A stretch of DNA of 64,000 bases from GCA-2733415 sp964276095 (GCA_964276095.1 CAXYDR010000001.1:682001-746000); one strand, 5' to 3'; shown: positions 1 to 10,564, counted from the first letter of the stretch. A program made the numbers and translations. Notes: a model not told the origin generated them from the sequence alone.

Positions 1-392
1 AAGGGAAAGCAATTGCAAACAATAACAATGTATGTATTTCTTTTTTTTGGCATGCTGCTGAACGACAGGTTATTATTAAGGGAAAGGTAGAAAAAATAGC
101 AAAAAATTTATCTGATGGTTATTTTGAATCTCGCCCCAAAGGGAGCCAGTTAGGAGCTTTAGTTTCGAGTCAAAGTGAAGAAGTTTCTCGTCAGGTTTTA
201 GTAGAGAAATTAAAAAATTTAGAAACGGAATATGAAAATAAACCAATTCCTCGTCCGAAACATTGGGGTGGCTACATTGTAAAACCAGTTGAAATTGAAT
301 TTTGGCAAGGACGTCCTAATAGATTACATGATAGAATTCATTACCAATTACAAGAGGATTATTCTTGGAAAACTACTCGACTATCACCTTGA
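1..392 (+). CDS. pdxH: Pyridoxamine 5'-phosphate oxidase, 3' part
   Basis: Partial gene whose start lies before the window; the reading frame opens at base 3 and gives about 130 C-terminal residues. PdxH is the FMN enzyme that oxidises pyridoxine or pyridoxamine 5'-phosphate to pyridoxal 5'-phosphate in the cytoplasm. Visible family signatures are FFWHAAERQVIIKGKVEK, the ESRPKGSQLGALVSSQS stretch, the C-terminal substrate-binding segment IEFWQGRPNRLHDR, and the final residues RLSP, which match the usual end of the family. The gene is closed by TGA and followed by hairpins; the one at 566-644 has a T run on this strand and could terminate it. Identification is secure although the N-terminus is missing. 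Confidence 0.93.
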   Translation, partial: GKAIANNNNVCISFFWHAAERQVIIKGKVEKIAKNLSDGYFESRPKGSQLGALVSSQSEEVSRQVLVEKLKNLETEYENKPIPRPKHWGGYIVKPVEIEFWQGRPNRLHDRIHYQLQEDYSWKTTRLSP

Positions 393-468
393 TTTCTATA
401 GCGAATTTTATTAGTAGATTGAATTTTTTAATCGTCTATGATGTTTTTTTTTAGATCATTATAAAAAT

Positions 469-530
469 AACTACTTGATATCACTTTCAAATATATTAAA
501 AGCATAAGTAGGTAGTAATACCAAGTAGTT
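469..530. repeat. AACTAC-type hairpin 1
   Basis: Inverted repeat with arms AACTACTTG (469-477) and CAAGTAGTT (522-530) around a loop of 44 nt. The arms belong to the same AACTAC/GTAGTT family as six other hairpins in the window, but the loop lacks the conserved segment found in hairpins 3, 5, 6 and 7. It lies in the 368-bp gene-free stretch between pdxH and the 3' end of the first giant gene. Confidence 0.6.
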
Positions 531-565
531 GAAATATTCAGGTAAATAAATATTGTTTAAAAAAT

Positions 566-644
566 AAAAACTATTCCGTGTAGATTATTTATATAGCCTG
601 AAGTATTTTGCTATAAATAATGTTAGCATGGAATAGTTTTTTTT
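566..644 (+). terminator. AACTAC-type hairpin 2, probable terminator of pdxH
   Basis: Outer arms AAAAACTATTCCGTG (566-580) and CATGGAATAGTTTTT (627-641) pair with one G-T wobble, and an inner stem (585-597 with 610-620) extends the hairpin. A run of T follows on the plus strand to 644. The shape fits an intrinsic terminator for pdxH; the A run on the other arm would let it work on the minus strand as well. The loop does not carry the conserved segment of the sister hairpins. Confidence 0.6.
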
Positions 645-680
645 AATATTGGTTAGTATATTCTTTTTTATATTTTTATA

Positions 681-753
681 AAACTACTCCGCAATAATAA
701 ATCAACTTAAACCCTATAATTACACAATTTTGATTTTTAGCACGAAGTAGTTT
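681..753 (-). terminator. Conserved-loop hairpin 3, downstream of the 3256-aa gene
   Basis: Arms AAACTACTCCG (681-691) and CGAAGTAGTTT (743-753) pair with one mismatch. The arm nearest the gene begins 7 bp after the stop codon of the giant minus-strand gene, and the distal arm is followed on the minus strand by an A/T-rich tail. The loop (about 701-730) is almost identical to that of hairpin 7 at 11,641-11,670, which occupies the same position after another gene. This looks like a terminator with a conserved loop. Confidence 0.6.
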
Positions 754-760
754 ATTAGTG

Positions 761-3700
761 TTATTTAGTACTCAGGTAAACATGTCCTGTTATAGCTTTT
801 ACGTTACTATTTCTTATTTCGATGATATAGTAATAGGTACCAGTTGGTAGTTTGTTGTTACCACCTAGTGTAGTTCCCCCATTTTCAGCAGTACCTCTCC
901 AACGTCCTTTTTTTGCATCATAATCATCGCTTTGGTAAACTAGAGCTCCCCATCTGTTAAACATTTTTAATGTAGGAATACCACAGTCGTCAATACCTTC
1001 AACTTTGAAGTAATCGTTATATATATCACCGTTAGGAGTAATTGCTTTTGAGATAAACATATCTTCTAAACAGTTACAACCAGGTTCAACTAATAATAAT
1101 TGTTCTTTTATTGTTTCATTACCACAATCGTCAGTGATTATCCAAGTTCTGATAATTTGATAATCCGTAGCTCCTTCGGTACCTGAAATTGTAACATTGT
1201 ATTCTATGTTAGCTTCAGAGCATCCCTCAATTACAGCAAATACTGGAACAGGAGGTAAGTCATTACAATAGAAAACTACGTCTTCAATTTCAGGTATTAT
1301 TTCTGGAGCAGTAGTATCAGAAATTGTAAATGACCTTTCAATTACTTCTCCTTGTAAGCCACATTCATCTGTAGCTATAAATGTTACTATGATGCTATCA
1401 GAACATCCGTCATTTATCCATTGCCCTTCAATAAAAGTCAGTATAACAGAACCACAATTATCGGTAGCTGTTATTCCAGCATAACTACTTACCCAGTCAA
1501 TATACTCTAAGTTCATTGAAGAGTCAGTTCCTGTACATTCTGTACTTCCGTCATCTCCTAGTGTAAGAACAGGAGGAGTATCATCTACCACATTAATTAC
1601 TTGTACATGTTCAGTTGCATTTCCAGCGCAATCAATAGCTGTCCATGTTCTTGTAATGATATAATTGTTACTACAACCACTGTCTTGCCCAGTAATTACT
1701 TCTGATGGAGTGATAACAATATCGCTAATATCCGCACAATTATCAGTAGCTGTAATAACTACATCTTCTAAAGCAGGAATAATATCGTCACATTCTACAG
1801 TTGCATCAGCAGGTAACGAGCTTATGTCAAAAACTGGCGCATCGCTATCAATTACATTAATTACTTGTACATGTTCAGTTGTGTTTCCAGCACAATCTGT
1901 AGCGATCCATGTTCTAGTGATGGTATAAGTATTGCTACACTCATCATTTTGATTTGTAATTACTTCTGATGGAGTGATTACAATATCGCTAATATTTGCA
2001 CAATTATCAGTAGCTGTAATAACTACATCTTCTAAAGCAGGAATGCTATCATCACACTCAACGGTTGTATCAGCAGGTAATGAGCTTATGTCAAAAACCG
2101 GCGCATCACTATCAATTACATTAATTACTTGTTCATGCTCAGTTGTATTTCCAGCACAATCTGTAGCGATCCATGTTCTAGTGATGGTATAAGTATTGCT
2201 ACAATCATCATTTTGATTTGTAATTACTTCTGATGGAGTGATTACAATATCGCTAATATTTGCACAATTATCAGTAGCTGTAATAACTACATCTTCTAAA
2301 GCAGGAATAACATCATCACATTCTACAGTTGCATCAGCAGGTAACGAGCTTATGTCAAAAACTGGCGCATCGCTATCAATTACATTAATTACTTGTACAT
2401 GTTCAGTTGTGTTTCCAGCACAATCTGTAGCGATCCATGTTCTAGTGATGGTATAAGTGTTACTACACTCATCATTTTGATTTGTAATTACTTCTGATGG
2501 AGTGATAACAATATCGCTAATATCTGCACAATTATCAGTAGCTGTAATAATTACATCTTCTAAAGCAGGAATAACATCATCACATTCTACAGTTGCATCA
2601 GCAGGTAACGAGCTTATGTCAAAAACAGGTGCGTCACTATCAATAACATTAATTACTTGTTCATGTTCAGTTGTGTTTCCAGCACAATCTGTAGCGATCC
2701 ATGTTCTAGTGATGGTATAAGTGTTACTACACTCATCATTTTGATTTGTAATTACTTCTGATGGAGTGATAACAATATCGCTAATATCTGCACAATTATC
2801 AGTAGCTGTAATAATTACATCTTCTAAAGCAGGAATAACATCATCACATTCTACAGTTGTATCAGCAGGTAACGAGCTTATGTCAAAAACTGGCGCATCA
2901 CTATCAATAACATTAATTACTTGTTCATGTTCAGTTGTATTTTCAGCACAATCTGTAGCGATCCATGTTCTAGTGATGGTATAAGTATTGCTACACTCAT
3001 CATTTTGATTTGTAATTACTTCTGATGGAGTGATAACAATATCGCTAATATCTGCACAATTATCAGTAGCTGTAATAATTACATCTTCTAAAGCAGGAAT
3101 AACATCATCACATTCTACAGTTGTATCAGCAGGTAACGAGCTTATGTCAAAAACTGGCGCATCACTATCAATAACATTAATTACTTGTTCATGTTCAGTT
3201 GTATTTTCAGCACAATCTGTAGCGATCCATGTTCTAGTGATGGTATAAGTATTGCTACACTCATCATTTTGATTTGTAATTACTTCTGATGGAGTGATAA
3301 CAATATCACTAATATCTGCACAATTATCAGTAGCTGTAATAATTACATCTTCTAAAGCAGGAATACTATCATCACATTCTACAGTTGTATCAGCAGGTAA
3401 TGAGCTTATGTCAAAAACCGGCGCATCACTATCAATTACATTAATTACTTGTACATGAGAAGTCGTATTCCCAGCACAATCAGTAACATTCCAAGTTCTG
3501 GTAATAACATACTCGGTTGCACATTGATCGTCTTGACCAGTAATAACCTCATTATATTGAATAGGGATATCATTTCCACAATTATCTTCTACGGTTAGAG
3601 ATACAGAATCTGGAATGTTATCACAACTTACAGTAGTATCTTGAGGTAAATCTCCTGATAATACTGGTTCTGAACTATCTTCTACATTAATAGTTTGTGT

Positions 3701-6700
3701 GTGTGAGTTAGTGTTTCCTGCACAATCTGAAACTGTCCAGATACGAGTAATAACATATTCAGTAGCACATCCGTTAGGGTCTGCAACTTGATTTTCAGAA
3801 AAAGTTACTATTACATTACTTTCACAATTATCTATAGCAGTTAAAACTGCAGCAACAGGTATACTATCACATTCAACGGTTGCATCAGCAGGTAACGAGC
3901 TTATGTCAAAAACTGGCGCATCGCTATCAATTACATTAATTACTTGTACATGTTCAGTTGTGTTTCCAGCACAATCTGTAGCGATCCATGTTCTAGTGAT
4001 TGTATAAGTATTGCTACAATCATCATTTTGATTTGTAATTACTTCTGATGGAGTGATAACAATATCGCTAATATCCGCACAATTATCAGTAGCTGTAATA
4101 ACTACATCTTCTAAAGCAGGAATAACATCATCACATTCTACAGTTGTATCAGCAGGTAACGAGCTTATGTCAAAAACTGGCGCATCGCTATCAATTACAT
4201 TAATGACTTGTACATGTTCAGTTGCATTTCCAGCACAATCTGTAGCGATCCATGTTCTAGTGATTGTATAAGTATTGCTACACTCATCATTTTGATTTGT
4301 AATTACTTCTGATGGAGTGATAACAATATCGCTAATATCTGCACAATTATCAGTAGCTGTAATAATTACATCTTCTAAAGCAGGAATAACATCATCACAT
4401 TCTACAGTTGCATCAGCAGGTAACGAGCTTATGTCAAAAACAGGTGCGTCACTATCAATAACATTAATTACTTGTTCATGTTCAGTTGTATTTTCAGCAC
4501 AATCTGTAGCGATCCATGTTCTAGTGATGGTATAAGTATTGCTACACTCATCATTTTGATTTGTAATTACTTCTGATGGAGTGATAACAATATCGCTAAT
4601 ATCTGCACAATTATCAGTAGCTGTAATAATTACATCTTCTAAAGCAGGAATAACATCATCACATTCTACAGTTGTATCAGCAGGTAACGAGCTTATGTCA
4701 AAAACTGGCGCATCACTATCAATAACATTAATTACTTGTTCATGTTCAGTTGTATTTTCAGCACAATCTGTAGCGATCCATGTTCTAGTGATGGTATAAG
4801 TATTGCTACACTCATCATTTTGATTTGTAATTACTTCTGATGGAGTGATAACAATATCACTAATATCTGCACAATTATCAGTAGCTGTAATAATTACATC
4901 TTCTAAAGCAGGAATACTATCATCACATTCTACAGTTGTATCAGCAGGTAATGAGCTTATGTCAAAAACCGGCGCATCACTATCAATTACATTAATTACT
5001 TGTACATGAGAAGTCGTATTCCCAGCACAATCAGTAACATTCCAAGTTCTGGTAATAACATACTCGGTTGCACATTGATCGTCTTGACCAGTAATAACCT
5101 CATTATATTGAATAGGGATATCATTTCCACAATTATCTTCTACGGTTAGAGATACAGAATCTGGAATGTTATCACAACTTACAGTAGTATCTTGAGGTAA
5201 ATCTCCTGATAATACTGGTTCTGAACTATCTTCTACATTAATGGTTTGTGTGTGTGAAATGGTATTTCCTGCACAATCTGAAACTGTCCAGATACGAGTA
5301 ATAACATATTCTGTAGCACATCCGTTAGGGTCTGCAACTTGGCTTTGAGAATAATCAACGTTTAGATTAATGTCACAATTATCATTAGCTGTTAAAACAG
5401 ATGGATCAGGAATACTATCACACTCAACGGTTGTATCAGATGGTAAATTTTCTATAAAACTTGGATCAGTTGTATCTTGAACAGTAATTGTTTGAACAAA
5501 ATCAGTACTTGTATTTCCACAACCATCCGTAAAGTTCCATGTACGAACTCTAACGTATGCAATATCACAATTAGCATCAGTAGTAGTTACATCACTTATT
5601 AAGTTTAATGTTGGATTAGCAGTACAAGTATCAGTAGCAGAAGGAATTAAAGCAATAGCATCAGTAATTCCAGAAATATTATCACATTCTAAAGTAGCAT
5701 CTAAACTTCCTGCAATTGTTGATATAGTAGGAACTGAATTATCTTGAACAGTAATTGTTTGAACAAAATCAGTACTTGTATTTCCACAACCATCCATAAA
5801 GTTCCATGTACGAACTCTAACGTATGCATTATCACAATTAGCATCAGCAGTAGTTATATCACTTATTAAGTTTAATGTTGGATCAGCAGTACAGGTATCA
5901 GTTGCTGAAGGAATTAAAGCAATAGCATCAGCAATTCCAGAAATATTATCACATTCTAAAGTAGCGTCTAAACTTCCTGCAATTGTTGATAGAGTAGGAA
6001 CTGAATTATCTTGAACAGTAATTGTTTGAACAAAATCAGTACTTGTACTTCCACAACCATCCGTAAAGTTCCATGTACGAACTCTAACGTATGCATTATC
6101 ACAATTAGCATCAGCAGTAGTTATATCACTTATTAAGTTTAATATTGGATCAGCAGTACAAGTATCAGTAGCAGAAGGAATTAAAGCAATAGCATCAGCA
6201 ATTCCAGAAATATTATCACATTCTAAAGTAGCATCTAAACTTCCTGCAATTGTAGATAGAGTAGGAACTGAATTATCTTGAACAGTAATTGTTTGAACAA
6301 AATCAGTACTAGTACTTCCACAACCATCCGTAAAGTTCCATGTACGAACTCTAACGTATGCATTATCACAATTTGCATCAGCAGTAGTTACATCACTTAT
6401 TAAGTTTAATGTTGGATCAGCAGTACAGGTATCAGTTGCTGAAGGAATTAAAGCAATAGCATCAGCAATTCCAGAAATATTATCACATTCTAAAGTAGCG
6501 TCTAAACTTCCTGCAATTGTTGATAGAGTAGGAACTGAATTATCTTGAACAGTAATTGTTTGAACAAAATCAGTACTTGTACTTCCACAACCATCCGTAA
6601 AGTTCCATGTACGAACTCTAACGTATGCATTATCACAATTAGCATCAGCAGTAGTTATATCACTTATTAAGTTTAATGTTGGGTCAGCAGTACAGGTATC

Positions 6701-9700
6701 AGTAGCAGAAGGAATTAAAGCAATAGCATCAGTAATTCCAGAAATATTATCACATTCTAAAGTAGCGTCTAAACTTCCTGCAATTGTTGATAGAGTAGGA
6801 ACTGAATTATCTTGAACAGTAATTGTTTGAACAAAATCAGTACTTGTACTTCCACAACCATCCGTAAAGTTCCATGTACGAACTCTAACGTATGCATTAT
6901 CACAATTAGCATCAGCAGTAGTTATATCACTTATTAAGTTTAATATTGGATCAGCAGTACAAGTATCAGTAGCAGAAGGAATTAAAGCAATAGCATCAGC
7001 AATTCCAGAAATATTATCACATTCTAAAGTAGCATCTAAACTTCCTGCAATTGTAGATAGAGTAGGAACTGAATTATCTTGAACAGTAATTGTTTGAACA
7101 AAATCAGTACTAGTACTTCCACAACCATCCGTAAAGTTCCATGTACGAACTCTAACGTATGCATTATCACAATTTGCATCAGCAGTAGTTACATCACTTA
7201 TTAAGTTTAATGTTGGATCAGCAGTACAGGTATCAGTTGCTGAAGGAATTAAAGCAATAGCATCAGCAATTCCAGAAATATTATCACATTCTAAAGTAGC
7301 GTCTAAACTTCCTGCAATTGTTGATAGAGTAGGAACTGAATTATCTTGAACAGTAATTGTTTGAACAAAATCAGTACTTGTACTTCCACAACCATCCGTA
7401 AAGTTCCATGTACGAACTCTAACGTATGCATTATCACAATTAGCATCAGCAGTAGTTATATCACTTATTAAGTTTAATATTGGATCAGCAGTACAAGTAT
7501 CAGTAGCAGAAGGAATTAAAGCAATAGCATCAGCAATTCCAGAAATATTATCACATTCTAAAGTAGCATCTAAACTTCCTGCAATTGTAGATAGAGTAGG
7601 AACTGAATTATCTTGAACAGTAATTGTTTGAACAAAATCAGTACTAGTACTTCCACAACCATCCGTAAAGTTCCATGTACGAACTCTAACGTATGCATTA
7701 TCACAATTTGCATCAGCAGTAGTTACATCACTTATTAAGTTTAATGTTGGATCAGCAGTACAGGTATCAGTTGCTGAAGGAATTAAAGCAATAGCATCAG
7801 CAATTCCAGAAATATTATCACATTCTAAAGTAGCGTCTAAACTTCCTGCAATTGTTGATAGAGTAGGAACTGAATTATCTTGAACAGTAATTGTTTGAAC
7901 AAAATCAGTACTTGTACTTCCACAACCATCCGTAAAGTTCCATGTACGAACTCTAACGTATGCATTATCACAATTAGCATCAGCAGTAGTTATATCACTT
8001 ATTAAGTTTAATGTTGGGTCAGCAGTACAGGTATCAGTAGCAGAAGGAATTAAAGCAATAGCATCAGTAATTCCAGAAATATTATCACATTCTAAAGTAG
8101 CGTCTAAACTTCCTGCAATTGTTGATAGAGTAGGAACTGAATTATCTTGAACAGTAATTGTTTGAACAAAATCAGTACTTGTACTTCCACAACCATCCGT
8201 AAAGTTCCATGTACGAACTCTAACGTATGCATTATCACAATTAGCATCAGCAGTAGTTATATCACTTATTAAGTTTAATATTGGATCAGCAGTACAAGTA
8301 TCAGTAGCAGAAGGAATTAAAGCAATAGCATCAGCAATTCCAGAAATATTATCACATTCTAAAGTAGCATCTAAACTTCCTGCAATTGTAGATAGAGTAG
8401 GAACTGAATTATCTTGAACAGTAATTGTTTGAACAAAATCAGTACTAGTACTTCCACAACCATCCGTAAAGTTCCATGTACGAACTCTAACGTATGCATT
8501 ATCACAATTTGCATCAGCAGTAGTTACATCACTTATTAAGTTTAATGTTGGATCAGCAGTACAGGTATCAGTTGCTGAAGGAATTAAAGCAATAGCATCA
8601 GCAATTCCAGAAATATTATCACATTCTAAAGTAGCGTCTAAACTTCCTGCAATTGTTGATAGAGTAGGAACTGAATTATCTTGAACAGTAATAATTTGTG
8701 TAAATACACTACTAGTTCTACCGCAAATATCAGTATATATCCAAGTATTTGTGTATGTTCCGTTAGACGGACAAGTTGAAGATTCTTCAAAAACACCAGA
8801 TGTTTTTATAATATCTAAATTACAATCTTCTAATTCAGGAATCAATGCTTGTGCATCCAATATCCCTTGAATATTATCACATTCAATCGTACTATTTAAT
8901 GCGTTTGCAGCTGTACTCCAATTTACTAAAGCTGGTTGATTAATTGTAAATACGTTAGGCGAGCTATTTCCTAATCCACAACTATCTGTTCCTGATGAGC
9001 TATTTACTGTTACTTCTTTAGGATTCATAACCCCATTATAAGTAGCTTGCAAATACATTTGGAATGAATTACTACATTTTGTTTCTAAAAAATAGCATTT
9101 ATCTTTTACTTTTAAATCAAATTCTAATGTAAAAGAGGGCATATTAGTTGCTGTTAAACTATCATCTGTTATAGTAAAGGTAAGTGTAGGTGCGTTATAT
9201 ATATAACTTACTCCAGTTGGTAGGTTGTTTACAGCTATAAAATCTACTTCATCAGGAATTTGAGTTTCAATAACAAGATTTACAGCATCATCATTACCTG
9301 TGTTTTCAATGTCAAAACTAAAAGTGATATTTTCATTCTCGTTTACTGTTGTTGTTGCTCCAATATTAGTTTGTAATACAATTGGAGAAACGTTTGGTTC
9401 CCAGACATCTACAGCTAATCCTAATAGAAATAACCCATAAGTTTCTTGGTCAGAAGTCATCCTTATAGTTGCAGAAGTTTGGTTGTTAGCAATAATACTG
9501 TTACCAGTATTGTCTAAAGTAAAAACTCCAGCATCAAACCCTAAGGTATTTAAACTAGCAGGGTTTCTTGCTATAAAATCTGTTCCATCTTTTGTTATTT
9601 TACTATTGAAAAAATTATCATTTGGTCTATTTGGTGTTGAAATATCTACCCAGTTATTAGCTACATTTTTAATTTGTAATTTATCATCATCTAAATCTCT

Positions 9701-10531
9701 ATCTCCTTCTAATCCACCTAATACAATATTAGTATTCACAGTACCAGAAGGGACAGTTGAAAAGCCATTAAACTCAATTTCAAAATTATTAACTGAACTA
9801 GTAACATGTGCATATCCATCAAAAATGGTAATGTTTTTTTTAGGAAATGTTGGGTTTTCATAAATAAATACAATCTCCCAACCACCAGATGTACCAACTG
9901 TACCACCACCATGACCTGTTAAAGCACCTTCTTTTGCTCTTACATTCGCAATTTGGTATATTCCAAAAGGGGAAAGTAAGCCTTGTACTTGATTTGTGAT
10001 GTCTTTATAGCAGATGTATGGATCATTTACAAAGTGATCATTTGTATTACCGTCACCATTATCATCTCTTCCTCGATAAATAACATTATCAGCAGTTAAC
10101 GTACTATATGTTCCAATTCCTGGAAGCATTAGTTTTACTTGATTATAATTCCAATTAGGTTCATTACTCGGATCATCTTCTTCTTTATCAGCTGCAGCCC
10201 AATATAAATAAGCTTTTTTAATTACTAAACAACTAGCAGTTGGTTCTGGGTTGTTAAATGTTGCATTACTCGAGTTAAATGTACTATTATCACTATCAAT
10301 ATCAACAAAAACGTTATCGTTGAAATCATGATTACCTGAGCTACCATTATAAGGATTAGTTGCATGTCTTGAAAGCATATTATTAGCAATCATTGTAACG
10401 TTTCCGTTTACAGTTTCAGAAAAACGAGGTTCAAATGCTTTTTTTACTTGAGCACTCATTAATGATATTGAACAACATAAAATTGCTGAAAAATATATTT
10501 TATATGTTAGAGTTGATATAGCTGATTTCAT
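761..10531 (-). CDS. Giant T9SS type B secreted repeat protein (3256 aa)
   Basis: A signal peptide (residues 1-27, ending SLMSAQ) precedes an N-terminal domain with no family I recognise (to about 380). A DUF11-like segment follows near 385-510, then long arrays of Ig/HYR-like cysteine-containing repeats. Twelve units of 89 aa occupy about 615-1685, and mostly 88-aa units beginning VIDSDAPVFDISSLPAD run on to about 2980. The last 100 residues (from FISKAITPNGD, with MFNRWGALVYQSD and PTGTYYYII) are the gliding-motility/T9SS type B C-terminal sorting domain. The protein is therefore expected to be exported by T9SS and held on the cell surface or released, as an adhesin or filament; its ligand is unknown. 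The start lies 33 bp after the small upstream secreted-protein gene, so the two probably form one operon. It has no SprF gene of its own nearby. Confidence 0.9.
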   Translation of the reverse strand: MKSAISTLTYKIYFSAILCCSISLMSAQVKKAFEPRFSETVNGNVTMIANNMLSRHATNPYNGSSGNHDFNDNVFVDIDSDNSTFNSSNATFNNPEPTASCLVIKKAYLYWAAADKEEDDPSNEPNWNYNQVKLMLPGIGTYSTLTADNVIYRGRDDNGDGNTNDHFVNDPYICYKDITNQVQGLLSPFGIYQIANVRAKEGALTGHGGGTVGTSGGWEIVFIYENPTFPKKNITIFDGYAHVTSSVNNFEIEFNGFSTVPSGTVNTNIVLGGLEGDRDLDDDKLQIKNVANNWVDISTPNRPNDNFFNSKITKDGTDFIARNPASLNTLGFDAGVFTLDNTGNSIIANNQTSATIRMTSDQETYGLFLLGLAVDVWEPNVSPIVLQTNIGATTTVNENENITFSFDIENTGNDDAVNLVIETQIPDEVDFIAVNNLPTGVSYIYNAPTLTFTITDDSLTATNMPSFTLEFDLKVKDKCYFLETKCSNSFQMYLQATYNGVMNPKEVTVNSSSGTDSCGLGNSSPNVFTINQPALVNWSTAANALNSTIECDNIQGILDAQALIPELEDCNLDIIKTSGVFEESSTCPSNGTYTNTWIYTDICGRTSSVFTQIITVQDNSVPTLSTIAGSLDATLECDNISGIADAIALIPSATDTCTADPTLNLISDVTTADANCDNAYVRVRTWNFTDGCGSTSTDFVQTITVQDNSVPTLSTIAGSLDATLECDNISGIADAIALIPSATDTCTADPILNLISDITTADANCDNAYVRVRTWNFTDGCGSTSTDFVQTITVQDNSVPTLSTIAGSLDATLECDNISGITDAIALIPSATDTCTADPTLNLISDITTADANCDNAYVRVRTWNFTDGCGSTSTDFVQTITVQDNSVPTLSTIAGSLDATLECDNISGIADAIALIPSATDTCTADPTLNLISDVTTADANCDNAYVRVRTWNFTDGCGSTSTDFVQTITVQDNSVPTLSTIAGSLDATLECDNISGIADAIALIPSATDTCTADPILNLISDITTADANCDNAYVRVRTWNFTDGCGSTSTDFVQTITVQDNSVPTLSTIAGSLDATLECDNISGIADAIALIPSATDTCTADPTLNLISDVTTADANCDNAYVRVRTWNFTDGCGSTSTDFVQTITVQDNSVPTLSTIAGSLDATLECDNISGIADAIALIPSATDTCTADPILNLISDITTADANCDNAYVRVRTWNFTDGCGSTSTDFVQTITVQDNSVPTLSTIAGSLDATLECDNISGITDAIALIPSATDTCTADPTLNLISDITTADANCDNAYVRVRTWNFTDGCGSTSTDFVQTITVQDNSVPTLSTIAGSLDATLECDNISGIADAIALIPSATDTCTADPTLNLISDVTTADANCDNAYVRVRTWNFTDGCGSTSTDFVQTITVQDNSVPTLSTIAGSLDATLECDNISGIADAIALIPSATDTCTADPILNLISDITTADANCDNAYVRVRTWNFTDGCGSTSTDFVQTITVQDNSVPTLSTIAGSLDATLECDNISGIADAIALIPSATDTCTADPTLNLISDITTADANCDNAYVRVRTWNFMDGCGNTSTDFVQTITVQDNSVPTISTIAGSLDATLECDNISGITDAIALIPSATDTCTANPTLNLISDVTTTDANCDIAYVRVRTWNFTDGCGNTSTDFVQTITVQDTTDPSFIENLPSDTTVECDSIPDPSVLTANDNCDINLNVDYSQSQVADPNGCATEYVITRIWTVSDCAGNTISHTQTINVEDSSEPVLSGDLPQDTTVSCDNIPDSVSLTVEDNCGNDIPIQYNEVITGQDDQCATEYVITRTWNVTDCAGNTTSHVQVINVIDSDAPVFDISSLPADTTVECDDSIPALEDVIITATDNCADISDIVITPSEVITNQNDECSNTYTITRTWIATDCAENTTEHEQVINVIDSDAPVFDISSLPADTTVECDDVIPALEDVIITATDNCADISDIVITPSEVITNQNDECSNTYTITRTWIATDCAENTTEHEQVINVIDSDAPVFDISSLPADATVECDDVIPALEDVIITATDNCADISDIVITPSEVITNQNDECSNTYTITRTWIATDCAGNATEHVQVINVIDSDAPVFDISSLPADTTVECDDVIPALEDVVITATDNCADISDIVITPSEVITNQNDDCSNTYTITRTWIATDCAGNTTEHVQVINVIDSDAPVFDISSLPADATVECDSIPVAAVLTAIDNCESNVIVTFSENQVADPNGCATEYVITRIWTVSDCAGNTNSHTQTINVEDSSEPVLSGDLPQDTTVSCDNIPDSVSLTVEDNCGNDIPIQYNEVITGQDDQCATEYVITRTWNVTDCAGNTTSHVQVINVIDSDAPVFDISSLPADTTVECDDSIPALEDVIITATDNCADISDIVITPSEVITNQNDECSNTYTITRTWIATDCAENTTEHEQVINVIDSDAPVFDISSLPADTTVECDDVIPALEDVIITATDNCADISDIVITPSEVITNQNDECSNTYTITRTWIATDCAENTTEHEQVINVIDSDAPVFDISSLPADTTVECDDVIPALEDVIITATDNCADISDIVITPSEVITNQNDECSNTYTITRTWIATDCAGNTTEHEQVINVIDSDAPVFDISSLPADATVECDDVIPALEDVIITATDNCADISDIVITPSEVITNQNDECSNTYTITRTWIATDCAGNTTEHVQVINVIDSDAPVFDISSLPADATVECDDVIPALEDVVITATDNCANISDIVITPSEVITNQNDDCSNTYTITRTWIATDCAGNTTEHEQVINVIDSDAPVFDISSLPADTTVECDDSIPALEDVVITATDNCANISDIVITPSEVITNQNDECSNTYTITRTWIATDCAGNTTEHVQVINVIDSDAPVFDISSLPADATVECDDIIPALEDVVITATDNCADISDIVITPSEVITGQDSGCSNNYIITRTWTAIDCAGNATEHVQVINVVDDTPPVLTLGDDGSTECTGTDSSMNLEYIDWVSSYAGITATDNCGSVILTFIEGQWINDGCSDSIIVTFIATDECGLQGEVIERSFTISDTTAPEIIPEIEDVVFYCNDLPPVPVFAVIEGCSEANIEYNVTISGTEGATDYQIIRTWIITDDCGNETIKEQLLLVEPGCNCLEDMFISKAITPNGDIYNDYFKVEGIDDCGIPTLKMFNRWGALVYQSDDYDAKKGRWRGTAENGGTTLGGNNKLPTGTYYYIIEIRNSNVKAITGHVYLSTK
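1284..1531. repeat. 248-bp tract identical to 15106-15353
   Basis: Aligned by eye with an offset of 13,822 bp, this part of the 3256-aa gene is identical to bases 15106-15353 in the 2858-aa gene. Sequence on both sides diverges, including at silent sites. It encodes the last Ig-like region before the sorting domain in both proteins. Confidence 0.85.
1591..3438 (-). repeat. Seven tandem 264-bp in-frame repeats
   Basis: The anchor CATTAATTAC at 1591 returns at 3439, exactly 7 x 264 bp later, and a second anchor recurs at 1710, 1974, 2238, 2502, 2766, 3030 and 3294. Each unit encodes one 88-aa Ig/HYR-like module of the 3256-aa protein. Copies differ by only a few bases each. Confidence 0.9.
3934..4989 (-). 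repeat. Four further 264-bp repeats, part of a 1551-bp block duplication
   Basis: The same 88-aa module recurs four times (anchors 4053, 4317, 4581, 4845). Together with flanking sequence up to about 5240, the block matches bases about 2450-3690 at a constant offset of 1551 bp. It even keeps copy-specific variants, such as the GGTGCGTCACTATC version of the unit boundary at about 2628 and about 4442. Confidence 0.85.
5474..8677 (-). repeat. Twelve tandem 267-bp in-frame repeats
   Basis: The anchor ATCTTGAACAG occurs at 5474, 5741, 6008, 6275 and so on to 8678, giving exactly 12 units of 267 bp (89 aa). Variant types alternate in translation order A-B-C-A-B-A-B-C-A-B plus two divergent units. 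A block of five units (1335 bp) has therefore itself been duplicated; the TTTAATATTGG variant at 6141, 6942, 7476 and 8277 shows this. Confidence 0.93.
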
Positions 10532-10564
10532 AACTATCTTTTTTATAAAGGGTTAGTTAAAATA

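Noticed and set aside
1665..4799. Series of similar 72-87-codon plus-strand open frames inside the 3256-aa gene
   Set aside because: They are antisense shadows of the 264-bp repeats, recurring with the same period; no start signals and no family.
5474..8677. CRISPR-like regular repetition
   Set aside because: Units are contiguous in-frame coding repeats of 267 bp without spacers; no cas genes nearby.
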